The notes under the pieces were generated by a model. The model had not been told where the DNA came from, did not search any database, and saw nothing but the letters and a program-made list of their open reading frames with translations. DNA of 64,000 nucleotides from the NCBI GenBank assembly GCA_016185275.1, contig JACPNX010000036.1, positions 62,001-126,000 on the forward strand, read 5' to 3'. Shown here piece after piece: positions 53,681-64,000 of the stretch; position 1 is the stretch's first letter; each line of letters begins with the position of its first letter. The DNA comes from Actinomycetota bacterium. GTDB taxonomy: Bacteria > Actinomycetota > Acidimicrobiia > Acidimicrobiales > Iamiaceae. The translations under genes and the position numbers were made by a program.

Positions 53681-54654
53681 CCCCGCGGCGCCCGCTCGGC
53701 CGCCGCGGCATCGACCGGCGCCCCCGCGGCCGCCAGCACGACTCGGGCGAGGGCCTCGGCCCGGCCGGGGTCCGACATGACCGCCGGCGCGACGATGCAA
53801 CGCATGCCCGCCGCTTCCACTGCGGGCGCCAGGTCGGCGTCGACCTCGTCGATCACGAGCGTCCCGGCGATGGGCGCGTACCAGTGGGCCACGCCCACGG
53901 CCGACGACTCGTGGCCCAGCTCGCGCAACAGCCGGTCGGCGGGGCCCTTGAGCGCCGCGCCACCGATGATCGGCGACACCGCCACGACCCGCTCGCGCCT
54001 GGCGCCGACCGCTTCCCGCAGGCCCTGCACGGCCAGGATCGGGTCGATCGACACGACGGGGTTCGAGGGGGCGATCACGACCGCCTCGGAGCGCACCACG
54101 GCCTCGAGCACACAGGGCGCCGGGTACGCGGTCTCGGCGCCCGCGAAGCGGATCGACGCGACCGGCACGCTGTGGCGGCGTTGCACGAAGTACTCCTGGA
54201 ACGAGACCTCGTGGCGCTCGGCCCCTTCGGCCACCGTCACCATCGTGCGGAGCTCGTCCTCGGTGGCGGGCACGAGGTGGAGGCGCAGCCCCCATGCCCG
54301 GGCGATCTCCGCGGTCACCTCGGCCAGCCCCGCGCCGGCCCGCAGCCGCTCGGTGCGGTACAGGTGGGTGGCGATGTCGCGGTCACCCAGGCGGAACCAC
54401 GTCGAAGCGCCGAAGCGCTCCATGCCCTCCATGACGTTCCAGGTCTCGTGGGCGCGGCCCCAGCCGGTCTCGGGGTTGACCGCGCCGGCCAGCGTGTAGG
54501 TGACGGTGTCGAGGTCCGGGCAGACCCGCAGCCCGTGCAGGTCGAGGTCGTCACCCACGTTGACCACCGCGGTCACCTCGCTGGCCGGGACGGCGCGCAC
54601 CAGGCCGCTGAGGAACTTGGCCGCCCCCACGCCACCCGCGAGCACGCATATCAC
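53677..54654 (-). CDS. cofD: 2-phospho-L-lactate transferase (F420 biosynthesis)
   Basis: A 325-residue CofD/FbiA. LAGGVGAAKFLSGLVRAVP at the start, VVNVGDDLDLHGLRVCPDLD, AGAVNPETGWGRAHETWNVM and IAPSNPVVSIDPILAV are conserved. The enzyme joins the phospholactate/phosphoenolpyruvate moiety to Fo, making (dehydro-)F420-0. The start is a GTG at 54654. Directly upstream of cofE, and about 80 bp downstream of gmd on the same strand. Confidence 0.96.
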   Translation of the reverse strand: MICVLAGGVGAAKFLSGLVRAVPASEVTAVVNVGDDLDLHGLRVCPDLDTVTYTLAGAVNPETGWGRAHETWNVMEGMERFGASTWFRLGDRDIATHLYRTERLRAGAGLAEVTAEIARAWGLRLHLVPATEDELRTMVTVAEGAERHEVSFQEYFVQRRHSVPVASIRFAGAETAYPAPCVLEAVVRSEAVVIAPSNPVVSIDPILAVQGLREAVGARRERVVAVSPIIGGAALKGPADRLLRELGHESSAVGVAHWYAPIAGTLVIDEVDADLAPAVEAAGMRCIVAPAVMSDPGRAEALARVVLAAAGAPVDAAAAERAPRG

Positions 54655-54733
54655 GGCGGCACCATACCGGCGGCCGCGGCCACGTCGAGCCTCTCCGGGC
54701 CGGCCCCCGAAGGGCCGGAGGTCGCGGAGGTCC

Positions 54734-57296
<2,563 letters not shown>

Positions 57297-57442
57297 CGGG
57301 CGTTCACGCGGATCGGGCCGTGGGGGCCCCGGCGGTCGGGCACGGCGGGCGATGGTAGACGCGCCGTGCGCCAGCCCCGTCCTGGCCGACCGAAGCGCAG
57401 CGCACGAAGGCATGTCGCCCCGCCGCGAGAGCCTCCGGTACC

Positions 57443-58402
57443 ATGCCGCGGCCGCTCGAGCGAGGAGCGAGGTTGGGAACCCGGGTATCGGTGCTGCTGC
57501 CGGCCTACAACGAGGCCGAGAACCTCGACGTGCTGGTACCCCGCATCTGCGAGGTCATGGAGCGCGCCGGCGAGCCGTTCGAGGTGATCGTCGTGGACGA
57601 CGGCAGCACCGACGGCACCCGCACGGTCATGGGCCGGTTGCGCAACCCGAGCGTGCGTGCCATCCGCCTCCGGCGCAACTCGGGCAAGTCGGCGGCGCTC
57701 CAGATCGGCCTCGACCACAGCAAGGGCGAGTACATCGTGCTCATGGACGCCGACGGGCAGGACGACCCGGACGAGGTGCCGCGGATGCTGAGCCACCTGC
57801 GCGAGGAGGGCCTGTCGCTCGTGACCGGACGCCGCGCCCAGCGCCACGACCGGTTCGTCAAGCGCAACACGTCGAAGCTCTACAACGGCGTGACCGCCCG
57901 CGTCACCGGCGTACCCGGGCGCGACTTCAACTCCGGCCTCAAGGTGATGACCCGGGAGCTGGCCGAGACGCTCGAGCTCTACGGCGAGCTGCACCGCTAC
58001 ATCCCGGTCCTCGCGGTCTGGAACGGGTTCAAGGTCGGCGAGCTCGACGTCGCCCACCACGAGCGGCTCCACGGCACGTCGAAGTTCGGCCGAGCCCGCT
58101 TCTGGCGGGGGTTCCTCGATCTCGTGACCGTCAAGTTCCTCACGACCTACACGGCGCGGCCCTTCCACCTCTTCGGCGGGATCGGGTTCGCGATCGGCAT
58201 GGTCGGCAGCGCGCTGCTCGCGTGGATGGGGGTGTCGAAGCTCCTCGGCAACGCGGTCGGCACCCGCCCGGCGCTGCAGATCGGCGTGCTGCTGATCGTC
58301 GTGGCCGTGCAGATCATCACCGTCGGCCTGCTCGCCGAGCTCGTGGTGAACCTGCGGCGCCGGCGCAACCTCGACGCTTCGGCCGAGGGTGACCTCGACT
58401 GA
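57443..58402 (+). CDS. Glycosyltransferase family 2 (polyprenol-phosphate type)
   Basis: A 319-residue GT-A enzyme. SVLLPAYNEAENLDVLVPRI, VIVVDDGSTDGTR and VLMDADGQDDPDEVPRML (DXD-like) are conserved; two C-terminal helices (about 240-300) anchor it to the membrane, as in the dolichol/polyprenol-phosphate sugar transferase group (DPM1/GtrB). It would load a sugar onto a lipid carrier for transfer outside the membrane. The start is the ATG at 57443. Confidence 0.92.
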   Translation: MPRPLERGARLGTRVSVLLPAYNEAENLDVLVPRICEVMERAGEPFEVIVVDDGSTDGTRTVMGRLRNPSVRAIRLRRNSGKSAALQIGLDHSKGEYIVLMDADGQDDPDEVPRMLSHLREEGLSLVTGRRAQRHDRFVKRNTSKLYNGVTARVTGVPGRDFNSGLKVMTRELAETLELYGELHRYIPVLAVWNGFKVGELDVAHHERLHGTSKFGRARFWRGFLDLVTVKFLTTYTARPFHLFGGIGFAIGMVGSALLAWMGVSKLLGNAVGTRPALQIGVLLIVVAVQIITVGLLAELVVNLRRRRNLDASAEGDLD

Positions 58403-58450
58403 CCGGCCGGTGGCCGGGCGTCCCGTGCAACCGGACTCCGATCCCGATCT

Positions 58451-59101
58451 GTGGAGCATCGACCCGTGACCTCGCGACCCATCGGTCTGGCCCCCGGCGC
58501 GCCGGAGGCCGCCGCCGGCCAGGACGCCGCCAAGTACGGCACCGCCAACCCTGTCGTGCAGCGCCTCCTGGCGCGCTGGATGGGCAGGCTCAAGGGCGTG
58601 ATCGGCGACCCGCCGGGAACCGTGGTCGACGTCGGCGTGGGGGAGGGGCTCGCACTCGAGCGCATGCTGCCGACCGGCCGGCCGGTGATCGGGCTCGAGT
58701 ATCGCCACGACAAGGCGGTGGTGGCGGCGTCGCGCCTGGGCGGTCTGCGTGCCGTGCAGGGTGATGCCGGCATGCTGCCGTTCCCCGACTCGGCCGCCGA
58801 CCTCGTCACCACCATCGAGCTGCTCGAGCACCTGCCCACCTACGAGCCGGCGGTCGACGAGCTGGCCCGCATCTGCAAGCCCTCCGGCCGCGTCGTGGTA
58901 TCGGTGCCGTGGGAGCCGTTCTTCCGCCTGGGCAACCTCGGTCGGGGCAAGAACCTCGGCCGGCTGGGCAACGACCCCGAGCACGTCCAGGCGTTCACCC
59001 CGGCGCGGCTGCGGGCCGCCCTCGGCCGGCGCTTCGACGAAGTGCGGGTCGTGCGCGCCTTCCCCTGGCTGATCGCCGAGGCCCGCTCGCCCGATCGCTG
59101 A
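58451..59101 (+). CDS. Class I SAM-dependent methyltransferase
   Basis: A 216-residue Rossmann methyltransferase. Motif I is VVDVGVGEGLALE, motif II is IGLEYRHDKAVVAA, motif III/IV is VQGDAGMLPFPDSAADLVTT, post motif is ELARICKPSGRVVVSVPWEP. Similar to Methyltransf_11. Start ambiguous between GTG codons at 58451 and 58466. Follows the GT2 gene by 48 bp and probably modifies the glycan or its lipid carrier. Converges with the next gene. Confidence 0.88.
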   Translation: MEHRPVTSRPIGLAPGAPEAAAGQDAAKYGTANPVVQRLLARWMGRLKGVIGDPPGTVVDVGVGEGLALERMLPTGRPVIGLEYRHDKAVVAASRLGGLRAVQGDAGMLPFPDSAADLVTTIELLEHLPTYEPAVDELARICKPSGRVVVSVPWEPFFRLGNLGRGKNLGRLGNDPEHVQAFTPARLRAALGRRFDEVRVVRAFPWLIAEARSPDR

Positions 59102-59112
59102 GGCGCAGCGAC

Positions 59113-59511
59113 CTACGGCTGCTCGAGCTCGAACCAGACCACCTTGCCGCTCGGAGAGCACGGCTCCCAGCCCCACCGGCTGGCCACTCGTTCCACCAGA
59201 TTGAGACCCCATCCGTGGCTCATCCGGGCACTCGCCGGCAGGCGCCGTGGGGGAGCGGCGCTCAGGTCCTCGACCTCCACGCGTGCCACCGCCGGGGGGT
59301 CCGAGTCGTAGACCTTCACGGTCACGACGAACGGCGTGCCGGCGTGCTCCACGGCGTTGGCGGCGAGCTCGTCGGCGATGAGGCACACCGCGTCGCGGTC
59401 CAGCTCGCGAGCCGCGGCGACGACCTGGGCCACGAAGCCGCGCACGGCCCGAAGTGCCTCGGGCGTCGGGGCGAAGCGTCGCCTGGCCTCGGCGATGAGC
59501 GTGGGTGACAT
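59113..59511 (-). CDS. Anti-sigma/RsbW-like ATP-binding protein
   Basis: A 132-residue HATPase_c_2 protein. The N-box region is CLIADELAANAVEHAGTPFV and the G box is MSHGWGLNLVERVASRWGWE. This is the single-domain serine-kinase group related to RsbW/SpoIIAB. These bind sigma factors or phosphorylate anti-anti-sigma proteins, but no such partner is nearby. The ATG at 59511 is preceded by AAGG. It could act in a partner-switching stress circuit elsewhere. Confidence 0.9.
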   Translation of the reverse strand: MSPTLIAEARRRFAPTPEALRAVRGFVAQVVAAARELDRDAVCLIADELAANAVEHAGTPFVVTVKVYDSDPPAVARVEVEDLSAAPPRRLPASARMSHGWGLNLVERVASRWGWEPCSPSGKVVWFELEQP

Positions 59512-59966
59512 GGGTGCACCTTGTGGACGTCGGCTGTCCCGTTTGTTCCGTTTCCCCGGAGGCGTCGAGCCACCCAAGATCTTCGTCGGCCGGCGACGCT
59601 GGGCTCGGCCCGGGCGCGCGCTCGGCGCGGGCCGCGCGCGCCCAGCGCGCCCACGCGCGCCCGCCCCAGCGCGGCGGCGCGCTCACGAACGTCGCGGGCG
59701 GCGCAGCGGGGCACCGGCAGGACAGGTGCGCCGGACCGGTCGTGGCCGTTCGTCCCTCGACAGCCACCCGCTCCGGGATCGCAATGTGTTCGGCGGTGTC
59801 GGGACCGGTCACGACGGCGCAGGAGACGTCCACGAGCGGGGAACTAGCGGTCATCCACCCGAGCCCTCGCGGGGGCTGGCCCCGACCACGTCGCGCGCTG
59901 CGACTGAGCGGCGGGGCCGAACCGCGCCTGGGCCGGCAGCACGCCGGTTGCCCCTACGGTGGCGGC
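59512..59966. other. 455-bp intergenic region
   Basis: No credible gene. It contains an alternating purine-pyrimidine CG-rich patch around 59611-59690 (GCGCGCG, CGCGCGC units) and presumably divergent promoters for the ATPase-domain gene and the CoA-transferase, which I cannot identify with confidence. Confidence 0.5.
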
Positions 59967-61247
59967 ATGTTGGTTGTACCTGGTCCCGTGGAGCCGTCGT
60001 CGGTGCTCGACTACATCCCGCCGGGCGCAGATGTCATCGTCCCGCTGGCCAACGGCGAGCCCACCACGGTCCTCGACGCAATTGAGGAAGGGGCCGGCCG
60101 CCTCGAGTGCGTCCGAGTCCACCAGATGCATGCTCTGCACGACCGGCCGTACCTGCATGGCGCCCTTCGGAACCTCCGCCATGTCTCGTGGTTCCTCTCG
60201 GAGGTGACCCGTCCGGCCTTCTGGTCCGGCACGGTGGACCTGGTGCCCAACCACTTCTCCGAGGTGCCGCTGCTGTTGCGGCAGACGACCCGGTGCGACG
60301 TCGTCGTCGCAGCCGCCACACCGCCCGACCGGCACGGATACTTCAGCCTCGGAACGAACGCTGACTACGTCGCCAGCTTGATCGGTCGAGTGCCCTTCTT
60401 CCTCGAAGCGACGCCCCACATGCCGCGCACCAAAGGCGCCAACGTGCTGCACCACAGCCAGATCGTCGGCTGGTGCGAGTCGGACCGGCCGCTGGTGGAG
60501 GTGCCTCGGTCGGCGCCGGACGAGGTCGATCGAACGATCGCGGGCTACGTCGCCGAGCGCATCCCCGACGGTGCAACGCTCCAGGTCGGCATTGGGTCGA
60601 TTGCGTCAGCGATCCTCGACGCCCTGCGCGATCACCGGGACCTGGGCATCCACACCGAACTGCTCCACGACGGCGTGGTCGACCTTGTCGAGGCGGGCGT
60701 GGTGACCGGGACCCGCAAAGAGATCCGGCCCAACCACATCGTCACGACGTTCTGCCTGGGGACTCGTCGCCTCTATGACTGGTTGCACGACAACGCGGGC
60801 GTCGAGCTGCTCGGCGTGGACTTCGTGAACAACCCCCGCACGGTCGCTCGGATGGCTCGCTTCGTGTCGGTCAACGCCACCACGGAGGTGGACCTCCTGG
60901 GCCAGTGCGCGTCGGAGACGGTGGCCGGCCGGTACTGGTCGTCCTCCGGAGGGCAGGCCGACTTCGCGCGCGGCGCGATGTACAGCGACGGCGGCCAGGC
61001 CTTCATCGTGACTCGATCCACCACGCGGCAGGGGCGCTCGCGCATCCGGGCACTCCTCACCGAAGGTTCCGTCGTGACCACGCTCAAGAACACGGTCGAC
61101 CACGTCGTGACCGAGTGGGGCATCGCCGAGCTGCGCGGTCGCACGCTGGCGGAACGGGCCCGCCGGCTGATCGCGATCGCTCACCCGGAGCACCGGGACT
61201 CGCTGGAACAAGGGGCGTACGAGGCGGGGCTCCTACGGCCTCGGTAG
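59967..61247 (+). CDS. Acetyl-CoA hydrolase/CoA-transferase family protein
   Basis: A 426-residue class I CoA-transferase-type protein: GADVIVPLANGEPTTVL at the N-terminus, QTTRCDVVVAAATPPDRHGY, LQVGIGSIASAILDAL, GIHTELLHDGVVDLVEAG with the candidate catalytic Glu, and VEWGIAELRG-like VTEWGIAELRGRTLAER. This fits the 4-hydroxybutyrate/acetyl-CoA transferase family. The start is the ATG at 59967. Convergent with an acyl-CoA dehydrogenase, both being part of CoA-ester metabolism. Confidence 0.91.
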   Translation: MLVVPGPVEPSSVLDYIPPGADVIVPLANGEPTTVLDAIEEGAGRLECVRVHQMHALHDRPYLHGALRNLRHVSWFLSEVTRPAFWSGTVDLVPNHFSEVPLLLRQTTRCDVVVAAATPPDRHGYFSLGTNADYVASLIGRVPFFLEATPHMPRTKGANVLHHSQIVGWCESDRPLVEVPRSAPDEVDRTIAGYVAERIPDGATLQVGIGSIASAILDALRDHRDLGIHTELLHDGVVDLVEAGVVTGTRKEIRPNHIVTTFCLGTRRLYDWLHDNAGVELLGVDFVNNPRTVARMARFVSVNATTEVDLLGQCASETVAGRYWSSSGGQADFARGAMYSDGGQAFIVTRSTTRQGRSRIRALLTEGSVVTTLKNTVDHVVTEWGIAELRGRTLAERARRLIAIAHPEHRDSLEQGAYEAGLLRPR

Positions 61248-61281
61248 GCCTGCGCCGCCGGGGCGGGGCCGGGCCGGCTGA

Positions 61282-62535
61282 TCAGTTGCCGAAGTCCCAG
61301 CCGGCGCCGTCGCGGTAGCCGCCGAGCACGTTCTTGGCGATCAGGATCTTGTGGACCTCATCGGGTCCGTCGGCGATGCGCAGCGTCCTCGCGCCCTGGT
61401 ACATCGCAGCGAGGGGCAAGTCGTTCGAGACGCCGGCCGCGCCCCACACCTGGATCGCCCGGTCGACCACCCGGCTGTAGGCGGCCGGCACCGCCACCTT
61501 GATGGCCGAGATGTCGGTGCGGGCACCGTCGAGGCCCTGGTCGACCTTCTCGGCCGCGTGGATCGTCATGAGGCGCGCCGCCGAGATGTCGATGTAGCTC
61601 TCGGCGATGAAGCCCTGGACGAACTGCTTGTCCTGGAGGAGCCCGCCGTGCACCTCCCGGCTGCGGGCTCGTTCGACCATCAAGTCGAACGCCCGCCACA
61701 TCTGCCCGACCGAGTTCATGCAGTGGAAGACGCGTCCCGCGCCGAGGCGATCCTGCGCGGCGCGGTGCCCGTCGCCAACCTGGCCCAGGATGTTCCCCTT
61801 CGCGATGCGGACGTTGTCGTAGACCACTTCGCAATGGTCCGAGTTCGGCCGGCCCCACACGCCGATACCCCGCACGATGTTCACGCCCTTGGTCGCGGTG
61901 GGCACGATGAACTGCGCCATCGTGCCCTCCCGGCGCTTGGCCGCCGCGTCGCTCTCGGCCCCTCGGGCCATGACGATGAAGAAGTCGGCGTCGATGCCGT
62001 TCGACGTGAACCACTTGTGGCCGTTGATGACCCACGAATCGCCGTCCAGCACGGCGCTCGTCGTGAGGCTGCGGGGATCGGACCCCGCATTCTCCGGCTC
62101 GGTCATGGAGAACCCGGACTCCAGTTCGCCGTTGATCAACGGCAGGAGCCAGCGCTGCTTCTGCTCCTCGGTGCCGTACTTGACAAGGATCGACTGGTTG
62201 CCTGAGTTCGGCGCGACCACCCCGAACAGCGACGCCGCACCGATCCCGTAGGCGAGCACCTCGTTCATGTAGGCGTGGGCCAGGAAGTCGAGGCCCATGC
62301 CGCCGTAATCCTCCGGCAGGTGCGGTGCCCACAAGCCCGCCTTCCACACCACCGCCTTGATCTCCTCGCGGAGCTCGGCGGCGGCGCGGCGGTCGTGATC
62401 GCTCGCCTCGCCGTTGCGGCCGAGGTTCCAGAGCGTTGCCTCGTTCGGCAGGATCCACTCGTTGACGATCGCCGAGGTGCGCATCCGGATGTCGTTGATG
62501 CGCTCGTCGAGGGTGGGGACCGGGTTCACGTTCAT
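61282..62535 (-). CDS. Acyl-CoA dehydrogenase
   Basis: A 417-residue FAD flavoprotein. LPEDYGGMGLDFLAHAYMNE, GFSMTEPENAGSDPRSL, SWVINGHKWFTSNGIDADFF and the C-terminal IQVWGAAGVSNDLPLAAMYQ, RTLRIADGPDEVHK show the three ACAD domains. The last motif resembles the ACAD10/11-like branch. It would introduce a 2,3-double bond into an acyl-CoA. The start is the ATG at 62535, with a GTG two codons earlier as an alternative. Confidence 0.94.
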   Translation of the reverse strand: MNVNPVPTLDERINDIRMRTSAIVNEWILPNEATLWNLGRNGEASDHDRRAAAELREEIKAVVWKAGLWAPHLPEDYGGMGLDFLAHAYMNEVLAYGIGAASLFGVVAPNSGNQSILVKYGTEEQKQRWLLPLINGELESGFSMTEPENAGSDPRSLTTSAVLDGDSWVINGHKWFTSNGIDADFFIVMARGAESDAAAKRREGTMAQFIVPTATKGVNIVRGIGVWGRPNSDHCEVVYDNVRIAKGNILGQVGDGHRAAQDRLGAGRVFHCMNSVGQMWRAFDLMVERARSREVHGGLLQDKQFVQGFIAESYIDISAARLMTIHAAEKVDQGLDGARTDISAIKVAVPAAYSRVVDRAIQVWGAAGVSNDLPLAAMYQGARTLRIADGPDEVHKILIAKNVLGGYRDGAGWDFGN

Positions 62536-62798
62536 GGGCACTCGACCACCCTGCCGGTCCGGTGGAAGCGCGTCCAGGGTCCTTGGACCCCCGCGAGGCT
62601 CGCGGTGCGGCTGCCACCCAGCCCAGCAACCAGCTCACGGTCCTGCAACGGCACGCCCGCGAGGTCGATGGCCAAGTCCAGAGCCGGTCGCGCCCATGGC
62701 CGCTTCTCCCCGGAGCCGTCCGGTTCGGGACGAAGGTCCCACCGACCCGTTCCCGAGGGCCCTGGCCGCCCTGGATCCCGGGCGCGACCGTCGGCCCC

Positions 62799-63404
62799 AT
62801 GAGGATGCTCCTGATCGAGTCCGAGCCCTCCGCCGGGGACGCCGTCGCCGCCGGGCTGGTGGACACGGGCCACACCTTGGTCCGATGCCACCCGCAGGGC
62901 GCGGCGGCGTTCCCGTGTGTCGCGCTGCAGGCTGCCCGGGTGTGTCCGCTCGACACGGGCGATGTCGACGTCACGGTGACCGTGCGAAACCCTGGCGCGT
63001 CGGCGGTGAGCGCCGGCGAGGCGGGTGTGACGTGCTCGATGCGCCGCGGCGTCCCGGTGGTCGCAGTTGGAGACCCTCACGATGCCTTCTCGGGGCTTGC
63101 CACGCGAGCCGGTCCCGGCGAAGACGTGGCCGCTGTGTGCGGGCGAGCGGTGGCGGCGGCCAACGACCGCCTGACCGTCCCGGTTCGCCGGGAGGTCGAT
63201 CACATGCTCGAGTCCGCCGGTCTGGCCGGGACTGAGAGCAGGGTCGAGGTCTTCCGGGAGGGTCCGGTCCTCCGGCTGCGGGTACTCGTGGACCCCGCGA
63301 CGCCGGCCGCGCTGCGCAACGTCATCGCCGTGCGGGCCCACGGGGTGCTGCGCCGCACGGCCGTCGAGGCTGCGGTCATCGACATCGCCGTCGGGGACAG
63401 ATGA
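62799..63404 (+). CDS. Hypothetical protein, two-part
   Basis: A 201-residue protein from the ATG at 62799. The N-terminus (RMLLIESEPSAGDAVAAGLV) looks like the first strand and helix of a receiver domain, but the phospho-Asp is not obvious (VCPLDTGDVDVTVTV). The C-terminal part has alternating polar strands (ESRVEVFREGPVLRLRVLVD). I cannot name the family. It is divergent from the acyl-CoA dehydrogenase and convergent with the multicopper oxidase. Confidence 0.65.
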   Translation: MRMLLIESEPSAGDAVAAGLVDTGHTLVRCHPQGAAAFPCVALQAARVCPLDTGDVDVTVTVRNPGASAVSAGEAGVTCSMRRGVPVVAVGDPHDAFSGLATRAGPGEDVAAVCGRAVAAANDRLTVPVRREVDHMLESAGLAGTESRVEVFREGPVLRLRVLVDPATPAALRNVIAVRAHGVLRRTAVEAAVIDIAVGDR

Positions 63405-63476
63405 CGCCACTTCGTCCAATGCTTCGCCGGTCAACGCCCCGCCGGCCGCGCCGGCGAGCAAGGTGCGGTAGGTGTC

Positions 63477-64000
63477 CTACTTGACCACCATTGCCGTGAC
63501 CATCCCGAACAGGCCCTGCGCGCTCTCCGCGTGGTTGAGGATGTGGCAGTGCCACGCCCAGGTCCCCTTGGCGTCGGCCCGCACCAGAACCGAGTACCGC
63601 TCACCCGGAGCGACCCAGATCGTGTCGGCCCGGTAGGGGCTGTCCAGGGGGAAGCCGTCCTTGGCGACCACGATCTGGACTTGGCGGTGCAGGTGCATCG
63701 GGTGCCCCAACAGGCCCTCGTTGAAGTAGTTCACAAGGATCCAGTCGCCCTGCTTGACGGTCACCGGCTCGGTGTACGGGAAGCTCTTGCCGTTCAGCGA
63801 GAGGCCGATCACGCCGGCGTCGTTGAGCACCATCTGGTACTCCTGCGCCAGCTCCAGGTCCGGTGGGACCGGCACACCGGCCACGGTACGGCCCCGGGGG
63901 AGAGCCACCGAGCCGACCTCGAACGGGGCGAACAGGCCGTTGACGACGGCGACCTGGCCCCGGTCGTGCGCGTGGTACATGCCCAGCTCAGGGGTGGGCG
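63477..64000 (-). CDS. Multicopper oxidase, C-terminal part (5' end beyond window)
   Basis: About 174 C-terminal residues; the frame stays open to the window end. Copper ligand motifs are present: MYHAHD (third motif), GHPMHLHRQVQIV (type 1/3 His) and WAWHCHILNHAESAQG (Cys-His and His). The position where laccases often have an axial Met, ten residues after the Cys, reads Gln. The role is oxidation of metals, phenols or similar substrates in the cell envelope. Confidence 0.9.
   Translation of the reverse strand, partial: PTPELGMYHAHDRGQVAVVNGLFAPFEVGSVALPRGRTVAGVPVPPDLELAQEYQMVLNDAGVIGLSLNGKSFPYTEPVTVKQGDWILVNYFNEGLLGHPMHLHRQVQIVVAKDGFPLDSPYRADTIWVAPGERYSVLVRADAKGTWAWHCHILNHAESAQGLFGMVTAMVVK

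Overview
The window is chromosomal DNA from a very GC-rich actinobacterium. GTG starts are frequent, 4-bp stop/start overlaps (ATGA, GTGA) are common, and characteristic families are present: a 13E12-type DUF222-HNH protein, DUF35 paired with a thiolase, and coenzyme F420 genes cofD/cofE. Several traits recall the Acidimicrobiia, but that assignment is inference. I find about 54 protein genes, no rRNA, tRNA or CRISPR, and no IS element or prophage. The genes at both ends are cut by the window.

Layout. 1-9.8 kb: a ZIP transporter (partial), a VOC protein, a DUF35/thiolase pair, then a sulfur and metal stress island. The island holds an MFS carrier, a persulfide-dioxygenase/rhodanese fusion of the CstB type, a divergent ArsR-rhodanese regulator with two copies of a palindromic site between them, a P1B-4 metal ATPase and another MFS carrier. 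9.8-17.2 kb: a GH65 phosphorylase with a beta-phosphoglucomutase-like HAD enzyme, a membrane diguanylate cyclase, katG and a VOC protein. 17.3-25.8 kb: a tight seven-gene operon with a complete oligopeptide-type ABC importer, an FGGY kinase and a sphingosine-1-phosphate-lyase-like PLP enzyme. 25.8-30.8 kb: exported hydrolase, VOC, isochorismatase-like hydrolase, DUF222-HNH and GNAT genes. 30.9-33.0 kb: a secreted protein of six cysteine-paired repeats.

33.7-43.1 kb: a CaiB/BaiF CoA-transferase, a TetR regulator and a highly fused branched-chain-amino-acid-type (Liv) ABC system. The system is a LivH-LivM fusion, a 1002-residue MFS-LivF-LivG fusion and a membrane-anchored binding protein. It is the most unusual system in the window. 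43.1-45 kb: an unknown protein and an aldo/keto reductase.

45-59.1 kb: a surface-polysaccharide region with genes predicted to make GDP-mannose, GDP-L-fucose and GDP-D-rhamnose (nucleotidyltransferase, gmd, fcl, rmd), three GT4 glycosyltransferases, a GT2 and a methyltransferase. cofD and cofE sit inside it. 59.1-64 kb: a solo anti-sigma-type ATPase domain, a CoA-transferase, an acyl-CoA dehydrogenase, an unknown protein and a truncated multicopper oxidase.

Small repeats are abundant. An interspersed perfect hairpin (CTTTGGTTCTTTG arms) occurs at 40.4 kb and 56.3 kb inside two unrelated coding regions. Short tandem repeats of 35, 18, 12 and 8 bp lie at gene ends, linkers and intergenic gaps.
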